Assembly (NCBI RefSeq): GCF_000297055.2
Contig: NC_022357.1
Coordinates: 2,119,501-2,183,500, forward strand
Source of the DNA: Sulfuricella denitrificans skB26
GTDB lineage: Bacteria > Pseudomonadota > Gammaproteobacteria > Burkholderiales > Sulfuricellaceae
Direction: 5' to 3'
DNA length: 64,000 nucleotides
Both the position numbers and the translations under genes were made by a program. This document shows, in pieces, positions 28,742 through 41,181 of the stretch; the first letter of the stretch is position 1; the number at the start of each line of letters is the position of its first letter. Under the pieces are notes generated by a model, which was given only the letters and a program-made list of their open reading frames with translations, had not been told where the DNA came from and did not search any database.

Positions 28742-30339
28742 CGCAACTCCCCTTCAGTACTTATCCTGAATTGCCCGCCTTGCGGGGCTTCAATATAATC
28801 GAGCGTGGCCCCGTTCGCTTCGCACAGTTCGCGGGCAATATAAAGTCCCAAACCGGTGCCGGTGCTGTCTGTGGTAAAAAATGGCTCGAACAGCTGGGCG
28901 CGCAACGCTTCGGCAACCCCGGGCCCGTCATCGGCCACATCCAATTGTACAACATTCCCGGGCGAGGCAAATGCCGCGTGCAGACGGATGCTGCCATCCC
29001 GCCGCTGGCAGTAGCGCCAGGCATTACTGCACAGATTCCACAGCACCTGGTCAAAGTGATGCCGGTCGAAGCGTACCATCAGGTCGTCCGCCACATCCAG
29101 AACAACAACCCTCGACGGGATTTTCTCGGTCTGGCAAAACCGTTCGGTGAACTGGTGCAAAATCGTGCCCATGCAGAACGTTTCCGGCGTGGCGCGGTCC
29201 CTGCGGTTAAGCTTCAGAACATCCTGAACCATCCGGTCGAGACGATGAGTGTTGTCATGAATGATCTGCAACAGCCGTGTCTGGGTCGCATCCTTGCCGG
29301 GCTCTTCCTGCAACAATTCAGTCGCATGGTTGATCGCGCTCAGGGGATTGCGAATCTCATGGGCTATGTTGGCCGTCAGCCTGCCCAGTGCAGCCAGCTT
29401 GTTCTGTTGCGCACGCACCTGCATCAGGCTCAGATCCTCCAGAAAAATAACTGCACCCAGCACCTCATCCCAGCCGATCGCGGTAAAACTCGCCTGAACC
29501 CGCTTGCCGGTGGCCGGCACAGTCAGCTCAAATCGATTGTTGCCCGGATCTGTATGCCAGCGCTGCAGGCACTCGGATAAAGCGGGGAAATAATCGTTCA
29601 GGATGAGCCGGCTCCAGATCCCTGACGGCTTTCCCAGCAATTTCTCGGCTTCGCTATTGTGCTGGCGCACTCGCCCTTGCTCGTCCACTACCAGCACGCC
29701 GTCCTGCATGCCCTGAATCACCAACTGGTTGACCTGGGCCAGATTGGCAAGATCGATGCTCTGCCTCTGCGCCAGAGTTTCAGTCACAGTCAGGCGCCTG
29801 GTCAGGACAAAGGCCAGCCCGGCGATAGCAAAAAATCCCATACTGGTCAGACTGGCTTGCAAATAATCCTTGGCGCTTCCCTCCAGTACCATCACCTGAT
29901 AGGTCTGCTCGAGCAATAGGGCTATGCTCGCCATCGCGGCATGGAACATTGCCAGGCGGCCACGGCTGACCATGCCGATGGCTACCAACGGTGCCAGCAG
30001 GAGTAGTCCGAGTCCACTCTGAATACCCCCGCTGGCATGCATCAGCAGCACGATAAACAAGATGTCCGCACTCACCTGGGCACTCAGGAGCAGATTGAAG
30101 CGCGGCCAGCGAATATCGATTAGCACGACCATCAGCGCCGCAAGGAACACGTAAGCAATGCTGGTGGCGTAGAACAAGGAAGGATAGTAAGCGCCAAAGG
30201 GATTGACGGCGCCAAACAGAGCATAGGCGACGGCAAAAGTGCCTGCCAGTGTCAGTCGAAAAAGATTGAAATAGCGGAGATACCGCCAGTACGACTCGGG
30301 TTGAGGCCTGGGCCGAACCTGTAGCCATTCTGTCAGCAT
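28738..30339 (-). CDS. pilS: type IV pilus sensor histidine kinase
   Basis: Inner-membrane kinase, 533 aa. Six hydrophobic segments (residues ~24-185) fit the polytopic PilS sensor. A PAS domain (~200-310; GVLVVDEQGRVRQHN) precedes the H-box IAHEIRNPLSAINHATELL and the ATP-binding N/G boxes (LWNLCSNAWRY, VADDGPGV, GTGLGLYIARELCEANG). PilS autophosphorylates in response to pilin levels in the membrane and passes phosphate to PilR. It overlaps pilR by 4 bp, so the two are co-translated. The 42-bp spacer upstream leads to the PP0621-family gene. Confidence 0.92.
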   Translation of the reverse strand: MLTEWLQVRPRPQPESYWRYLRYFNLFRLTLAGTFAVAYALFGAVNPFGAYYPSLFYATSIAYVFLAALMVVLIDIRWPRFNLLLSAQVSADILFIVLLMHASGGIQSGLGLLLLAPLVAIGMVSRGRLAMFHAAMASIALLLEQTYQVMVLEGSAKDYLQASLTSMGFFAIAGLAFVLTRRLTVTETLAQRQSIDLANLAQVNQLVIQGMQDGVLVVDEQGRVRQHNSEAEKLLGKPSGIWSRLILNDYFPALSECLQRWHTDPGNNRFELTVPATGKRVQASFTAIGWDEVLGAVIFLEDLSLMQVRAQQNKLAALGRLTANIAHEIRNPLSAINHATELLQEEPGKDATQTRLLQIIHDNTHRLDRMVQDVLKLNRRDRATPETFCMGTILHQFTERFCQTEKIPSRVVVLDVADDLMVRFDRHHFDQVLWNLCSNAWRYCQRRDGSIRLHAAFASPGNVVQLDVADDGPGVAEALRAQLFEPFFTTDSTGTGLGLYIARELCEANGATLDYIEAPQGGQFRISTEGELR

Positions 30340-30381
30340 TGCAGAGTATCGCTCGACCGAATCGGCCGGGCCAACGAAGGA

Positions 30382-30606
30382 TTATTTCTGATGAAGTTGG
30401 CGATGCTCATTGGTGCAAAAGGATTCACCATGACTGACGATGCTTTCGCTTCTCGGAAGATGCACTCCGCAATGGGCGCAGCGCACCATATCCTCGCCAG
30501 TTTCAGGTTTTGTTGTGTCCTCCTGTCTGATCCTGCGGCCATAGCTTTGGACGAGGCGGTAAACAACCCATGCACCCAAAGCAAGAAGTATCAGTTTGAT
30601 CAACAT
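30382..30606 (-). CDS. PP0621 family protein, 74 aa
   Basis: Small membrane-anchored protein. The N-terminal TM helix (LIKLILLALGAWVVYRLVQ) is followed by a cytoplasmic zinc-ribbon-like tail with Cys pairs VRCAHCGVHLP and SFCTNEHRQLH. The arrangement CxxC-(x)n-CxxxH and the length are those of the PP0621 family that often sits beside pilS in Proteobacteria. Function unknown; a role in pilus signalling is only suggested by position. ATG 30606 is preceded by a GTG in frame. It is probably co-transcribed with pilSR. Confidence 0.75.
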   Translation of the reverse strand: MLIKLILLALGAWVVYRLVQSYGRRIRQEDTTKPETGEDMVRCAHCGVHLPRSESIVSHGESFCTNEHRQLHQK

Positions 30607-30655
30607 CACTCTGCCTCAGTCAACGAGGCGCCCCAGGGTTAAGATTCGGATGAAC

Positions 30656-30732
30656 TGGTCGGGGTGAGAGGATTCGAACCTCCGGCCTCTGCGTCCCGAA
30701 CGCAGCGCTCCACCAGGCTGAGCTACACCCCG
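30656..30732 (-). tRNA. tRNA-Pro (anticodon CGG)
   Basis: Seven-base-pair acceptor stem (CGGGGTG / CACCCCG), D-arm AGCTCAGCCTGGT, anticodon stem-loop CTGCG-TTCGGGA-CGCAG with anticodon CGG, T-arm GGAGGTTCGAATCCTC, discriminator A and encoded CCA (30656-30658). It reads CCG codons. Length 77 nt. Confidence 0.96.
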
Positions 30733-30746
30733 TTTTGATTTGTTTT

Positions 30747-31715
30747 TCAGTAGCTTCGTGTTACAGAAAAGTCGGCCAATTGTAGCAAAGATTCCTTGTA
30801 TTTTGAATGCGACAGATGCGAAATCGCCTCACACGCCACACGGGCTTCATCCTTCGCCTGGCTTTTTGCATAATCCAGTGCGCCAGTATCGCGGATCGCG
30901 GCCATCACGGCATCCAGCTCGTTCAGGCCACCATGTTCGATCGCCCTGCGGATCACCTCGGCTTGCTGAGGCGACCCATTTTTCATGGCATAAATCAGGG
31001 GCAGCGTAGGTTTACCCTCAGCCAGGTCATCACCAACATTTTTCCCGGTTTCGGCATGGTCGCCGGAATAATCCAGCACGTCGTCGATTAACTGGAACGC
31101 TGTGCCCATGCGCATCCCATAGACGGCCATGGCCTCCTCATCGGCACTGGAGGCATTGCCCAGGATCGCACCGAGGCGAGTGGCAGCTTCGAACAGTTTT
31201 GCGGTTTTGTAGTGGATCACCTGAAGATAGCGCGCCTCGTCGATATCCGCATCGTTGCAGTTCAACAATTGCAGCACTTCGCCCTCGGCAATGACGTTAG
31301 TTGCATCCGCCAGTACTTCCATGACGCGCATGTTGCCCGCTCCGACCATCATCTGGAAAGCTCTGGAATAGAGGAAGTCGCCGACGAGAACGCTGGCAGC
31401 GTTGCCGAACAGGGCATTGGCCGTGGCGTTGCCGCGCCGCAAGTTAGACTCGTCCACCACGTCATCATGCAGCAGGGTGGCGGTATGGATGAATTCGACC
31501 ACCGCGGCTAGGATGTGATGATAACCGCCGGAATAACCGAATGCACCGGCCGACAATAGCACCAGCGCAGGACGCAGGCGCTTGCCACCACTATTGATGA
31601 TGTATTCGCTGATCTGGCGGATCAGCACGACTTCGGAATAGAGCCGTTTGCGGATGACTTCATCCACGGCTAGCATGTCCGACTCGATGGGACTGCGTAT
31701 GGCTTCCAGCGACAC
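30747..31715 (-). CDS. ispB: octaprenyl-diphosphate synthase (trans-polyprenyl synthase)
   Basis: Makes the long isoprenoid side chain of ubiquinone from IPP and an allylic diphosphate. Both Asp-rich motifs are present: LLHDDVVDESNLRRG (FARM-type, DDxxD) and FQLIDDVLDYSGD (SARM). Other blocks: GGKRLRPALVLLSA, and GEVLQLLN. I start at GTG 31715 (VSLEAIRSPIESDMLAVDEV), giving 322 aa, the family norm; an upstream in-frame extension to 31766 looks non-coding. It sits divergent from rplU, the usual Gram-negative arrangement (ispB | rplU-rpmA-obgE-proB). tRNA-Pro follows on the same strand. Confidence 0.95.
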   Translation of the reverse strand: MSLEAIRSPIESDMLAVDEVIRKRLYSEVVLIRQISEYIINSGGKRLRPALVLLSAGAFGYSGGYHHILAAVVEFIHTATLLHDDVVDESNLRRGNATANALFGNAASVLVGDFLYSRAFQMMVGAGNMRVMEVLADATNVIAEGEVLQLLNCNDADIDEARYLQVIHYKTAKLFEAATRLGAILGNASSADEEAMAVYGMRMGTAFQLIDDVLDYSGDHAETGKNVGDDLAEGKPTLPLIYAMKNGSPQQAEVIRRAIEHGGLNELDAVMAAIRDTGALDYAKSQAKDEARVACEAISHLSHSKYKESLLQLADFSVTRSY

Positions 31716-31825
31716 AAAAAATCCAGAGGTTGGGTGAAAAAGGGCTAATGGTAGGAACGAGGGCAATTCGGTGTCAAGTTTTTCCAGCCCTGCCCCTGAT
31801 TTCTAAACAAATTTCTAAACAAAAT

Positions 31826-31855
31826 TTAACCCTCGCCATGAAATTCTGGTACAAT
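31826..31855 (+). promoter_or_regulatory. rplU promoter candidate
   Basis: TTAACC (31826-31831), 18-bp spacer, TACAAT (31850-31855), then an AT-rich leader to the rplU Shine-Dalgarno. Confidence 0.5.
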
Positions 31856-31893
31856 CGCGTTCCTTTTTAAAAGCTAAGTAATTGGAGCTCAAT

Positions 31894-32208
31894 ATGTATG
31901 CGGTCATAAAAACCGGTGGCAAGCAGTATCGCGTTGCCCCTGGCGAAAAATTGAAAATAGAACAGATACCGGCAGACATTGGCAGCGAAATCGTACTGGA
32001 TCAGATATTAATGGTTGCAGACGGTGAAGCAGTCACGGTAGGCACGCCTCTGGTAAGCGGCGCTACGGTCAAGGCGACAGTAGTCGCGCATGGTCGCGGC
32101 GAGAAGGTGCAGATTTTTAAAATGCGTCGTCGCAAGCACTACCAGAAGCATCAGGGGCATCGTCAGAACTACACCGAGATCCGCATCGACGGCATCGCGG
32201 CGAAGTAA
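31894..32208 (+). CDS. rplU: 50S ribosomal protein L21
   Basis: 104-aa ribosomal protein that binds 23S rRNA near L20. Opening [20 protein letters not shown] and the basic block [21 protein letters not shown] are characteristic. I start at ATG 31894 with GGAG upstream, rather than an in-frame codon at 31882, to match the normal N-terminus. rpmA starts 12 bp downstream with AAGGAG, the usual operon. Confidence 0.98.
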   Translation: MYAVIKTGGKQYRVAPGEKLKIEQIPADIGSEIVLDQILMVADGEAVTVGTPLVSGATVKATVVAHGRGEKVQIFKMRRRKHYQKHQGHRQNYTEIRIDGIAAK

Positions 32209-32220
32209 GGAGAATCAGCA

Positions 32221-32478
32221 ATGGCACATAAAAAAGCAGGCGGCAGTGTACGCAACGGCCGCGACTCTCATTCCAAGCGCCTGGGCGTGAAACGCTACGG
32301 TGGCGAACTGGTTTCCGCCGGCAGCATCATCGTGCGCCAGCGTGGCACCCAGATGTACGCTGGTGACAACGTCGGCATGGGCAAGGATCACACCTTGTTC
32401 GCCAAGGTTGCCGGCACCATCAGCTTCGCCATCAAGGGTGCAGCTAAACACAAAGTGGTTACCATCACTCCGGCTTAA
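32221..32478 (+). CDS. rpmA: 50S ribosomal protein L27
   Basis: 85-aa protein of the peptidyl-transferase centre. [20 protein letters not shown] and LGVKRYGGE are the conserved N-terminal half; GNIVRQ-like text is [13 protein letters not shown] here. It ends in [10 protein letters not shown]. It follows rplU by 12 bp and is followed by a strong terminator, though obgE lies just downstream and may be read through. Confidence 0.98.
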   Translation: MAHKKAGGSVRNGRDSHSKRLGVKRYGGELVSAGSIIVRQRGTQMYAGDNVGMGKDHTLFAKVAGTISFAIKGAAKHKVVTITPA

Positions 32479-32503
32479 ACCAGCCGGATAGTGTAGCCTT
32501 TAG

Positions 32504-32529
32504 GCCCTATCAAACGATAGGGCTTTTTT
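32504..32529 (+). terminator. rho-independent terminator after rpmA
   Basis: GCCCTATC (32504-32511), AAAC loop, GATAGGGC (32516-32523), then six T. It lies 15 bp before the obgE ATG, so it could also attenuate obgE. Confidence 0.9.
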
Positions 32530-32535
32530 ATTTGA

Positions 32536-34697
<2,162 letters not shown>

Positions 34698-34715
<18 letters not shown>

Positions 34716-34904
34716 AGCAATACCAAGTTGCAGTGAAGGCTAACGTTCGCGTAGCTAACGTTATGCCGGAGCTACAATCTGGTTCTGCTGTAAAAGCAGA
34801 GCCAGATTGCGGCGAAGACTAACTCTGCGAAGCATAAGGTTAGGTCGGAGCTGTATCTGGTTTTTTTTTAAGGTTGCGGGGAGACTAACACTCACACTTT
34901 CGCC
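34698..34904. repeat. 32-bp perfect palindrome plus degenerate tandem hairpins
   Basis: 34698-34729 is a gapless perfect palindrome (two 16-base arms) containing the proB stop codon. Downstream, two related units begin TTGCAGTGAAGGCTAAC (34728) and TTGCGGCGAAGACTAAC (34807), and a third fragment begins at 34874. Each carries hairpins, for example AATCTGGTTCTGCT / AGCAGAGCCAGATT around 34779-34809. The second unit ends in a run of nine T (34861-34869), so the array can terminate proB transcription. Confidence 0.75.
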
Positions 34905-35492
34905 CTAAGGCCTGAAGCTGCGCTTCAGCAGATCGACCGCTTCCTGCGGGTTTTTCACGATAATCCCGTTGGGACAAAAGAAATCGTCATAAAGCACGTG
35001 ATGTTGACGGTTACGGTCCTGGTAGCGGATCGGTTCCCATTTGGCGAAGCGCGCCCTTGACCAAGCTCCTTCCTTGCGTCCGAAGGCGTAAAGCTTCCTT
35101 TCGCGGCTGGCGCAGCGGATACCCTCGAAGCTCACATTGGAGGCACCCGCCGATGATTTGACGATCATCGTGTAACGCACCACGCCGTCCTCACCTGTAC
35201 TGATGGAAACGGCATCGACAAAAAACCTGTTATCAGTGGCGGCACTAACGAAGAAGGGCAGCAGGTTTTCTTCCTTCGGGTAAGCAGGGAGTTGAGCCTC
35301 AATCTCGGCCCACGGCTTTTCCTCATCGAATTCGTATTCGAATTTCCCCCACTCGGCGAAGGCACTACCTGATAGCACTAGGGCAAGCCCCACGGCAACC
35401 CACATCAAGTGATGGCGCAACCCGATACGATACAAGACGGCACCAACCCAATTGATACGGAACCCAAAGGCATTTTTCTTTAATCTACACAT
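34905..35492 (-). CDS. CNP1-like family protein, exported
   Basis: Probably periplasmic, about 165 aa when mature. After a hydrophobic signal segment (LMWVAVGLALVLSGSAFA) come the CNP1-like family marks: EFDEEKPWAEIEAQLPAYPKEENL, ISTGEDGVVRYTMIVKSSAGASNVSFEGIRC and YQDRNRQHHVLYDDFFCPNGI. The two Cys could form a disulfide. Function is unknown. The start is uncertain: ATG 35492 gives a long N-region, ATG 35405 lacks one, and the frame is open to a TTG at 35522. It lies between proB and nirS, as CNP1-like genes often do next to proB. Confidence 0.75.
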   Translation of the reverse strand: MCRLKKNAFGFRINWVGAVLYRIGLRHHLMWVAVGLALVLSGSAFAEWGKFEYEFDEEKPWAEIEAQLPAYPKEENLLPFFVSAATDNRFFVDAVSISTGEDGVVRYTMIVKSSAGASNVSFEGIRCASRERKLYAFGRKEGAWSRARFAKWEPIRYQDRNRQHHVLYDDFFCPNGIIVKNPQEAVDLLKRSFRP

Positions 35493-37540
<2,048 letters not shown>

Positions 37541-37553
37541 GCCACATCATCCG

Positions 37554-37590
37554 ATGCCGGACGAGGTTATTTCTCATCCGGCATTTTTTT
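37554..37590 (+). terminator. rho-independent terminator after nirS
   Basis: 12-bp stem with one mismatch (ATGCCGGACGAG with CTCATCCGGCAT) and a loop of about 7 nt, followed by seven T. Confidence 0.85.
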
Positions 37591-37761
37591 GCCCATAAAT
37601 ATGCTCTCGTTAGAGGGCAGGGCGCCGCCCAGTTCTCCTGCGGTTTGGCGGTAAGCACCTGGTTCACGGACAGCCAGCCCTGTTCGAAGGCGTACACGGA
37701 ACCAGCCATGTGAATCCAAGACCAGGAAAATCCGGGAAGAGCAGCGGAAAAAAACAAAAAA

Positions 37762-38355
37762 CTACTTGGCGAGCTGCACCTGAATTTCGGCAAAGGTCTG
37801 GGCGATTTCCAGTGTCTGGATTTCCGTGCCCAAGAGTCTTGAAACCTGGGAAGTCGAAAAAATACCACGCACCTGTTGGGCATGCCCCGGCCCTTCCGTA
37901 TCCACCACCAAGGCATGCTGGCGACCACATTTTTTCAGGGTTGCGACGATATGGCCCACTTTTGCCGCAGCGACATCCTTCATGCACAGCACTTCCAGCT
38001 TTTCCTGCGGCGTCATGATGTTGCGCACCAGAACATCCTCCCTCCTGCAGCCAGACTTCTCGATAAATTGCACTGGTTTCTCGCCCAGAATATCGGTGGC
38101 GGTAACCAGCCCGAGGACTGTTTCCTGATCATCAATCACCAGCAGCAGCCTGACGCTGTGCCGAACCATACGCTCCCTAGCGGCATCTACCGTTTTTTCT
38201 GGCCCGATGGTCACCGCCATTACCGCTTTGAGGTCAGTCATCACCCGCACCGCCGGGTCGCGCAATTCGACATGCGCCGGCGAGGTTTGCAGAGGTTGAT
38301 AATAAGTCGCCCCTTGCGCCAAATCGCTGGGTGGTAACGGGGAAAAATCAACCAT
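37762..38355 (-). CDS. CBS-domain protein, 197 aa
   Basis: Soluble protein with two CBS motifs (residues ~38-95 and ~110-185: VMTDLKAVMAVTIGPEKTV, LLLVIDDQETVLGLVTATDIL, VRNIMTPQEKLEVL, HALVVDTEG). CBS pairs bind adenine nucleotides and usually act as sensors on other proteins. There is no effector domain, so it is likely a stand-alone regulatory module. The N-terminal ~35 residues are Pro-rich. It starts 12 bp after the rppH stop on the same strand, so the two are probably co-transcribed; the functional link is unknown. Confidence 0.8.
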   Translation of the reverse strand: MVDFSPLPPSDLAQGATYYQPLQTSPAHVELRDPAVRVMTDLKAVMAVTIGPEKTVDAARERMVRHSVRLLLVIDDQETVLGLVTATDILGEKPVQFIEKSGCRREDVLVRNIMTPQEKLEVLCMKDVAAAKVGHIVATLKKCGRQHALVVDTEGPGHAQQVRGIFSTSQVSRLLGTEIQTLEIAQTFAEIQVQLAK

Positions 38356-38367
38356 ATTGACTCCAGT

Positions 38368-38847
38368 TCATTCTGATTTATTCAGGTAGCCTGCCAGCTC
38401 GTTGAGCGCCAAACGGTATACATCGCGTTTGAATTCGATCACCGATTCCAGAGGAATCCAGTAATGGTGCCATCGCCAGGCATCGAACTCGGGATGCGAA
38501 GACGCGCGCAACGACACATCGCTGTCGCGCCCGGTCAAACGCAAAAGAAACCAGATCTGCTTCTGGCCCCTATAGCTACCGCGCCACTCGCGTCGCACCC
38601 AGTTCTGCGGCACATCATAGCGCAGCCAGTCCCTGGTGCGGCCGATAATTCTCACGTGCTGCGGCTGCAGCCCGACTTCTTCCTCCAACTCCCGAAACAT
38701 TGCCTGCTCGGGTGATTCACCGGCCTTGATGCCTCCTTGCGGAAACTGCCAGGAATGCTCCTTGATACGCTTGCCCCAGAAAACCTCATTTTTTGCATTG
38801 CATAGAATGATGCCGACATTGGGGCGATAACCGTCCCGGTCTATCAT
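38368..38847 (-). CDS. rppH: RNA 5'-pyrophosphohydrolase (Nudix)
   Basis: Removes pyrophosphate from 5'-triphosphate mRNA and so starts decay. 159 aa with the Nudix box [20 protein letters not shown] plus VGL, the opening [17 protein letters not shown], and WQFPQGG before the box, all typical of RppH. The RNA-binding side ([25 protein letters not shown]) is present. It is followed after 12 bp by the CBS-domain gene. Confidence 0.95.
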   Translation of the reverse strand: MIDRDGYRPNVGIILCNAKNEVFWGKRIKEHSWQFPQGGIKAGESPEQAMFRELEEEVGLQPQHVRIIGRTRDWLRYDVPQNWVRREWRGSYRGQKQIWFLLRLTGRDSDVSLRASSHPEFDAWRWHHYWIPLESVIEFKRDVYRLALNELAGYLNKSE

Positions 38848-39050
38848 TAGTGAAACACCTCAAATTCGTTAAGTTAACGTAATTTTTTCACATTTCACCC
38901 GGCAATGAAAGTCAAATAACGCACACCCATGACCGAAGTCACGATTGCGAATGAAACAGACTCACCATACACCTGCGTATTCCGAAAAAATCACCGCATC
39001 ACCTTTCATGGGACAAAGACATAAGGCGCCAGTTCAACACGCAATATTAT

Positions 39051-39839
39051 CTAAATCAGCAGACGCTTTTCCGTGTGAGTATTGAGGCTGCGCAGACCTT
39101 CAACGAACTTGAGAAATTCCAGCCCATATGTCTGCTCCAGTTCCCTGGCACGCTGGCGCAAATCGTCCCAGCGTGGATTGCCGGGGCTGCGCTTGAAACC
39201 GAACACGACGATGTTGCCGTGCTTTTCCGTAGGCAGACACAATGTCAGGCCATTGAAACTGGTCTCGATACGCTGCAAGTAGGCATCGAAATTTTTGTCG
39301 CTGCCCCACAGGTTTACCGCGAGGATTCCACGTTCACTCAGTGCTGAGGCACAGTCGTCGTAATAACGCTGGGTAACCAACGAATCGGCCAGCGAAACAC
39401 CGTCGAAGCCATCCACCATCAACACATCGGCGCTATCGGGGTGGTCGGCCACATACTGGCCGCCTTCGGCGATCACCACCTCGAATCGTTCATCTTCCGG
39501 CGGCAGCTGAAAATAGGCGCGTGCTGCTGCCGCAACCTGCGAGTTCAGTTCCACCGCCGCTATGCGTGTGGCCGGCATGCGGTGATAAACGAATTTGGCC
39601 AATGACCCCCCTCCCAACCCGACCATCAGAAAACGCACGGGGTCAGGATTGAACAGGAGAAGACCCATCATGCTGCGGGTATAGGCCAGTTCAAGCTCGT
39701 TGGGCGCACTGATGCGCATCGAACTCTGCACCGTTTGACTGCCCAGATGCAACGACCGCACGCCGTCGCGCTCGCTAACGTCTACGACGTCACCAGCGGC
39801 TACCGCTTTATGAATACGCCGCCCAAAAAACATTCCCAT
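39051..39839 (-). CDS. spermidine-synthase-like methyltransferase-fold protein, 262 aa
   Basis: Polyamine aminopropyltransferase family (SpeE-like) Rossmann protein. The SAM-type glycine loop is FLMVGLGGGSLAKFVYH, followed by IAAVELNSQVAAAARAYF and DVLMVDGFDGVSLADSLVT. The N-terminal beta domain (SERDGVRSLHLGSQTVQSSM) and the tyrosine/aspartate pattern are looser than in true SpeE: the gatekeeping DxxxYHE block is not evident, so substrate is uncertain. I start at ATG 39839 with GAGG upstream; the open frame extends to 39869. Flanking gaps of about 150-200 bp show no gene. Confidence 0.72.
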   Translation of the reverse strand: MGMFFGRRIHKAVAAGDVVDVSERDGVRSLHLGSQTVQSSMRISAPNELELAYTRSMMGLLLFNPDPVRFLMVGLGGGSLAKFVYHRMPATRIAAVELNSQVAAAARAYFQLPPEDERFEVVIAEGGQYVADHPDSADVLMVDGFDGVSLADSLVTQRYYDDCASALSERGILAVNLWGSDKNFDAYLQRIETSFNGLTLCLPTEKHGNIVVFGFKRSPGNPRWDDLRQRARELEQTYGLEFLKFVEGLRSLNTHTEKRLLI

Positions 39840-40021
39840 TGTTGCCTCGATAGTGCGGAGAAAAATCAAGTCTATCCCGGTAACTCCACTTCATATATCC
39901 GGGTTGCTTCAGGAAGGGTGCAGGAAGAATTACACCTGCCGCCAGGACGCGGCAAGGAAAGAAATTGGGCTAACACTGGATGAAAATTGACCCGTGTCGA
40001 AAAGCCCTCGGCCACTGTCAA

Positions 40022-40321
40022 TTAATTCGGCTTCCATTTCCCGGCTGCCATGCCGCGGAAAACACGCCACAACGCCCAGCCACGACCAAGCCAATTTACT
40101 GCTCTACGAGGCCGTGCCACCGCAAACGCTACACCCAACCCGACCAGCAATGCCGGATGCATGCGAAGGAAGCGCCATACAGTCACGCCCTGATCGGCTA
40201 TCGCCATTGGTACACGCCAGACATGGCAAATATCGCCCAATTCCGCACGTTGGGCCGCGCTATGCGCCACCAGTTCGGCACGCCGTCGGGCAAGTTGAAC
40301 CAACCGTTGCTCGGCACCCAT
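40022..40321 (-). CDS. YqjK-like protein, 99 aa
   Basis: Small, highly basic protein with an Arg/Ala-rich N-terminal helix (LVQLARRRAELVAHSAAQRAEL) and a hydrophobic middle segment (ALLVGLGVAFAVARPRRAV). It is the third gene of the yqjD-yqjE-yqjK set. Its ATG overlaps the stop of the upstream gene as TAATG. YqjK family members are uncharacterised; the set is stationary-phase and stress linked in E. coli. Confidence 0.7.
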   Translation of the reverse strand: MGAEQRLVQLARRRAELVAHSAAQRAELGDICHVWRVPMAIADQGVTVWRFLRMHPALLVGLGVAFAVARPRRAVNWLGRGWALWRVFRGMAAGKWKPN

Positions 40322-40713
40322 TACGGCAGCAACTGCTGGCGATCTTTGCCGAGCTCTGCCAGGCTGGCCGCAAATAAACGACCACCGACCGAAGCGCGAG
40401 CACGAAACATCACGACACCCACACCGCCCAGGCTAAAAAAAAGTCCCGCCAAACCCCCCAGCACCAACAGTCGGTGACTATCCCATAGCAGGACGGTGAT
40501 GAATATCGCAAGAAACACACTGCCCATAGCCAAGCAAAACAGCGCGATACTGCCGAACAACAGCAACTGAGCAAAGCGGAGTTTTTCCTCCTCCACTTCA
40601 TTCGCCAACAACTCCAGTCTTGTCTGCGCTACGCCCGAAAGCGTAGCGGCAAAATTGCGCAGTGAGGCAAACAACCCAGTGGCATGTGCTATGCCTGCAT
40701 CAGTTTCCGTCAT
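40321..40713 (-). CDS. phage-holin-like / YqjE family membrane protein, 130 aa
   Basis: Two TM helices (residues ~48-72 and ~78-102: LLLFGSIALFCLAMGSVFLA, LLVLGGLAGLFFSLGGVGVV), preceded by an amphipathic helix LRNFAATLSGVAQTRLELLANEVEEEK. This is the Phage_holin_3_6/YqjE layout, but bacterial members are not lytic holins and probably shape stress-related membranes. Overlaps yqjK (TAATG) and lies 13 bp after yqjD, so the three form an operon. Confidence 0.78.
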   Translation of the reverse strand: MTETDAGIAHATGLFASLRNFAATLSGVAQTRLELLANEVEEEKLRFAQLLLFGSIALFCLAMGSVFLAIFITVLLWDSHRLLVLGGLAGLFFSLGGVGVVMFRARASVGGRLFAASLAELGKDRQQLLP

Positions 40714-40726
40714 CACTATCCGAATG

Positions 40727-41050
40727 TCAGCGACGTGCGATCAGAACGCCAATCACCAGCCCGACACAGGCGGAAATACCCACTGCCTTCCACGGATTGT
40801 CATGCACATATTGGTCAGTGGCACGGGCAGCCTGCTTGGTTTTATCAATGATCGCTGCTTCAGCCTGTGCCAACCGCACTTTAGCGTCAACCAGACTAGC
40901 CTGAATTTTTTCGCGCGCGGCCGCTACTTTTTCACCCGCATCATTCGCAGTCGCCCTGAGCAACGCTTCAGCATCAGCCACCACTACTTTAAAATCCGCA
41001 ACCAGCTTTTCCTTGTTTACATCGGCTACTTCATCGACTTCGCTATACAT
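40727..41050 (-). CDS. YqjD/ElaB-like (DUF883) ribosome-associated membrane protein, 107 aa
   Basis: A long amphipathic coiled-coil (residues ~10-75: KLVADFKVVVADAEALLRAT, REKIQASLVDAKVRLAQAEA) ends in DNPWKAVGISACVGLVIGVLIARR, the C-terminal tail anchor with the DUF883 signature (NPW...G). E. coli YqjD and ElaB dock ribosomes at the membrane in stationary phase. I start at ATG 41050 because AAGGA lies at proper spacing. First gene of the yqjD-yqjE-yqjK operon; proS is divergent. Confidence 0.82.
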   Translation of the reverse strand: MYSEVDEVADVNKEKLVADFKVVVADAEALLRATANDAGEKVAAAREKIQASLVDAKVRLAQAEAAIIDKTKQAARATDQYVHDNPWKAVGISACVGLVIGVLIARR

Positions 41051-41181
41051 GATCATTTCCTTTTTCTTATTAAACGGTGACTACAATTATAGGCTACTGC
41101 TATTCCCAGTCCAAATCAATCCGATAACCCCCTTGTTTTCGGTTAAAATTGCGAATTCAGAATTTGATTACGGGAATCCCC

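Noticed and set aside
37591..37761. Minus-strand reading YAFEQGWLSVNQVLTAKPQ as a possible gene remnant
   Set aside because: Short, lacks a start and has no clear family; not enough to call a pseudogene.
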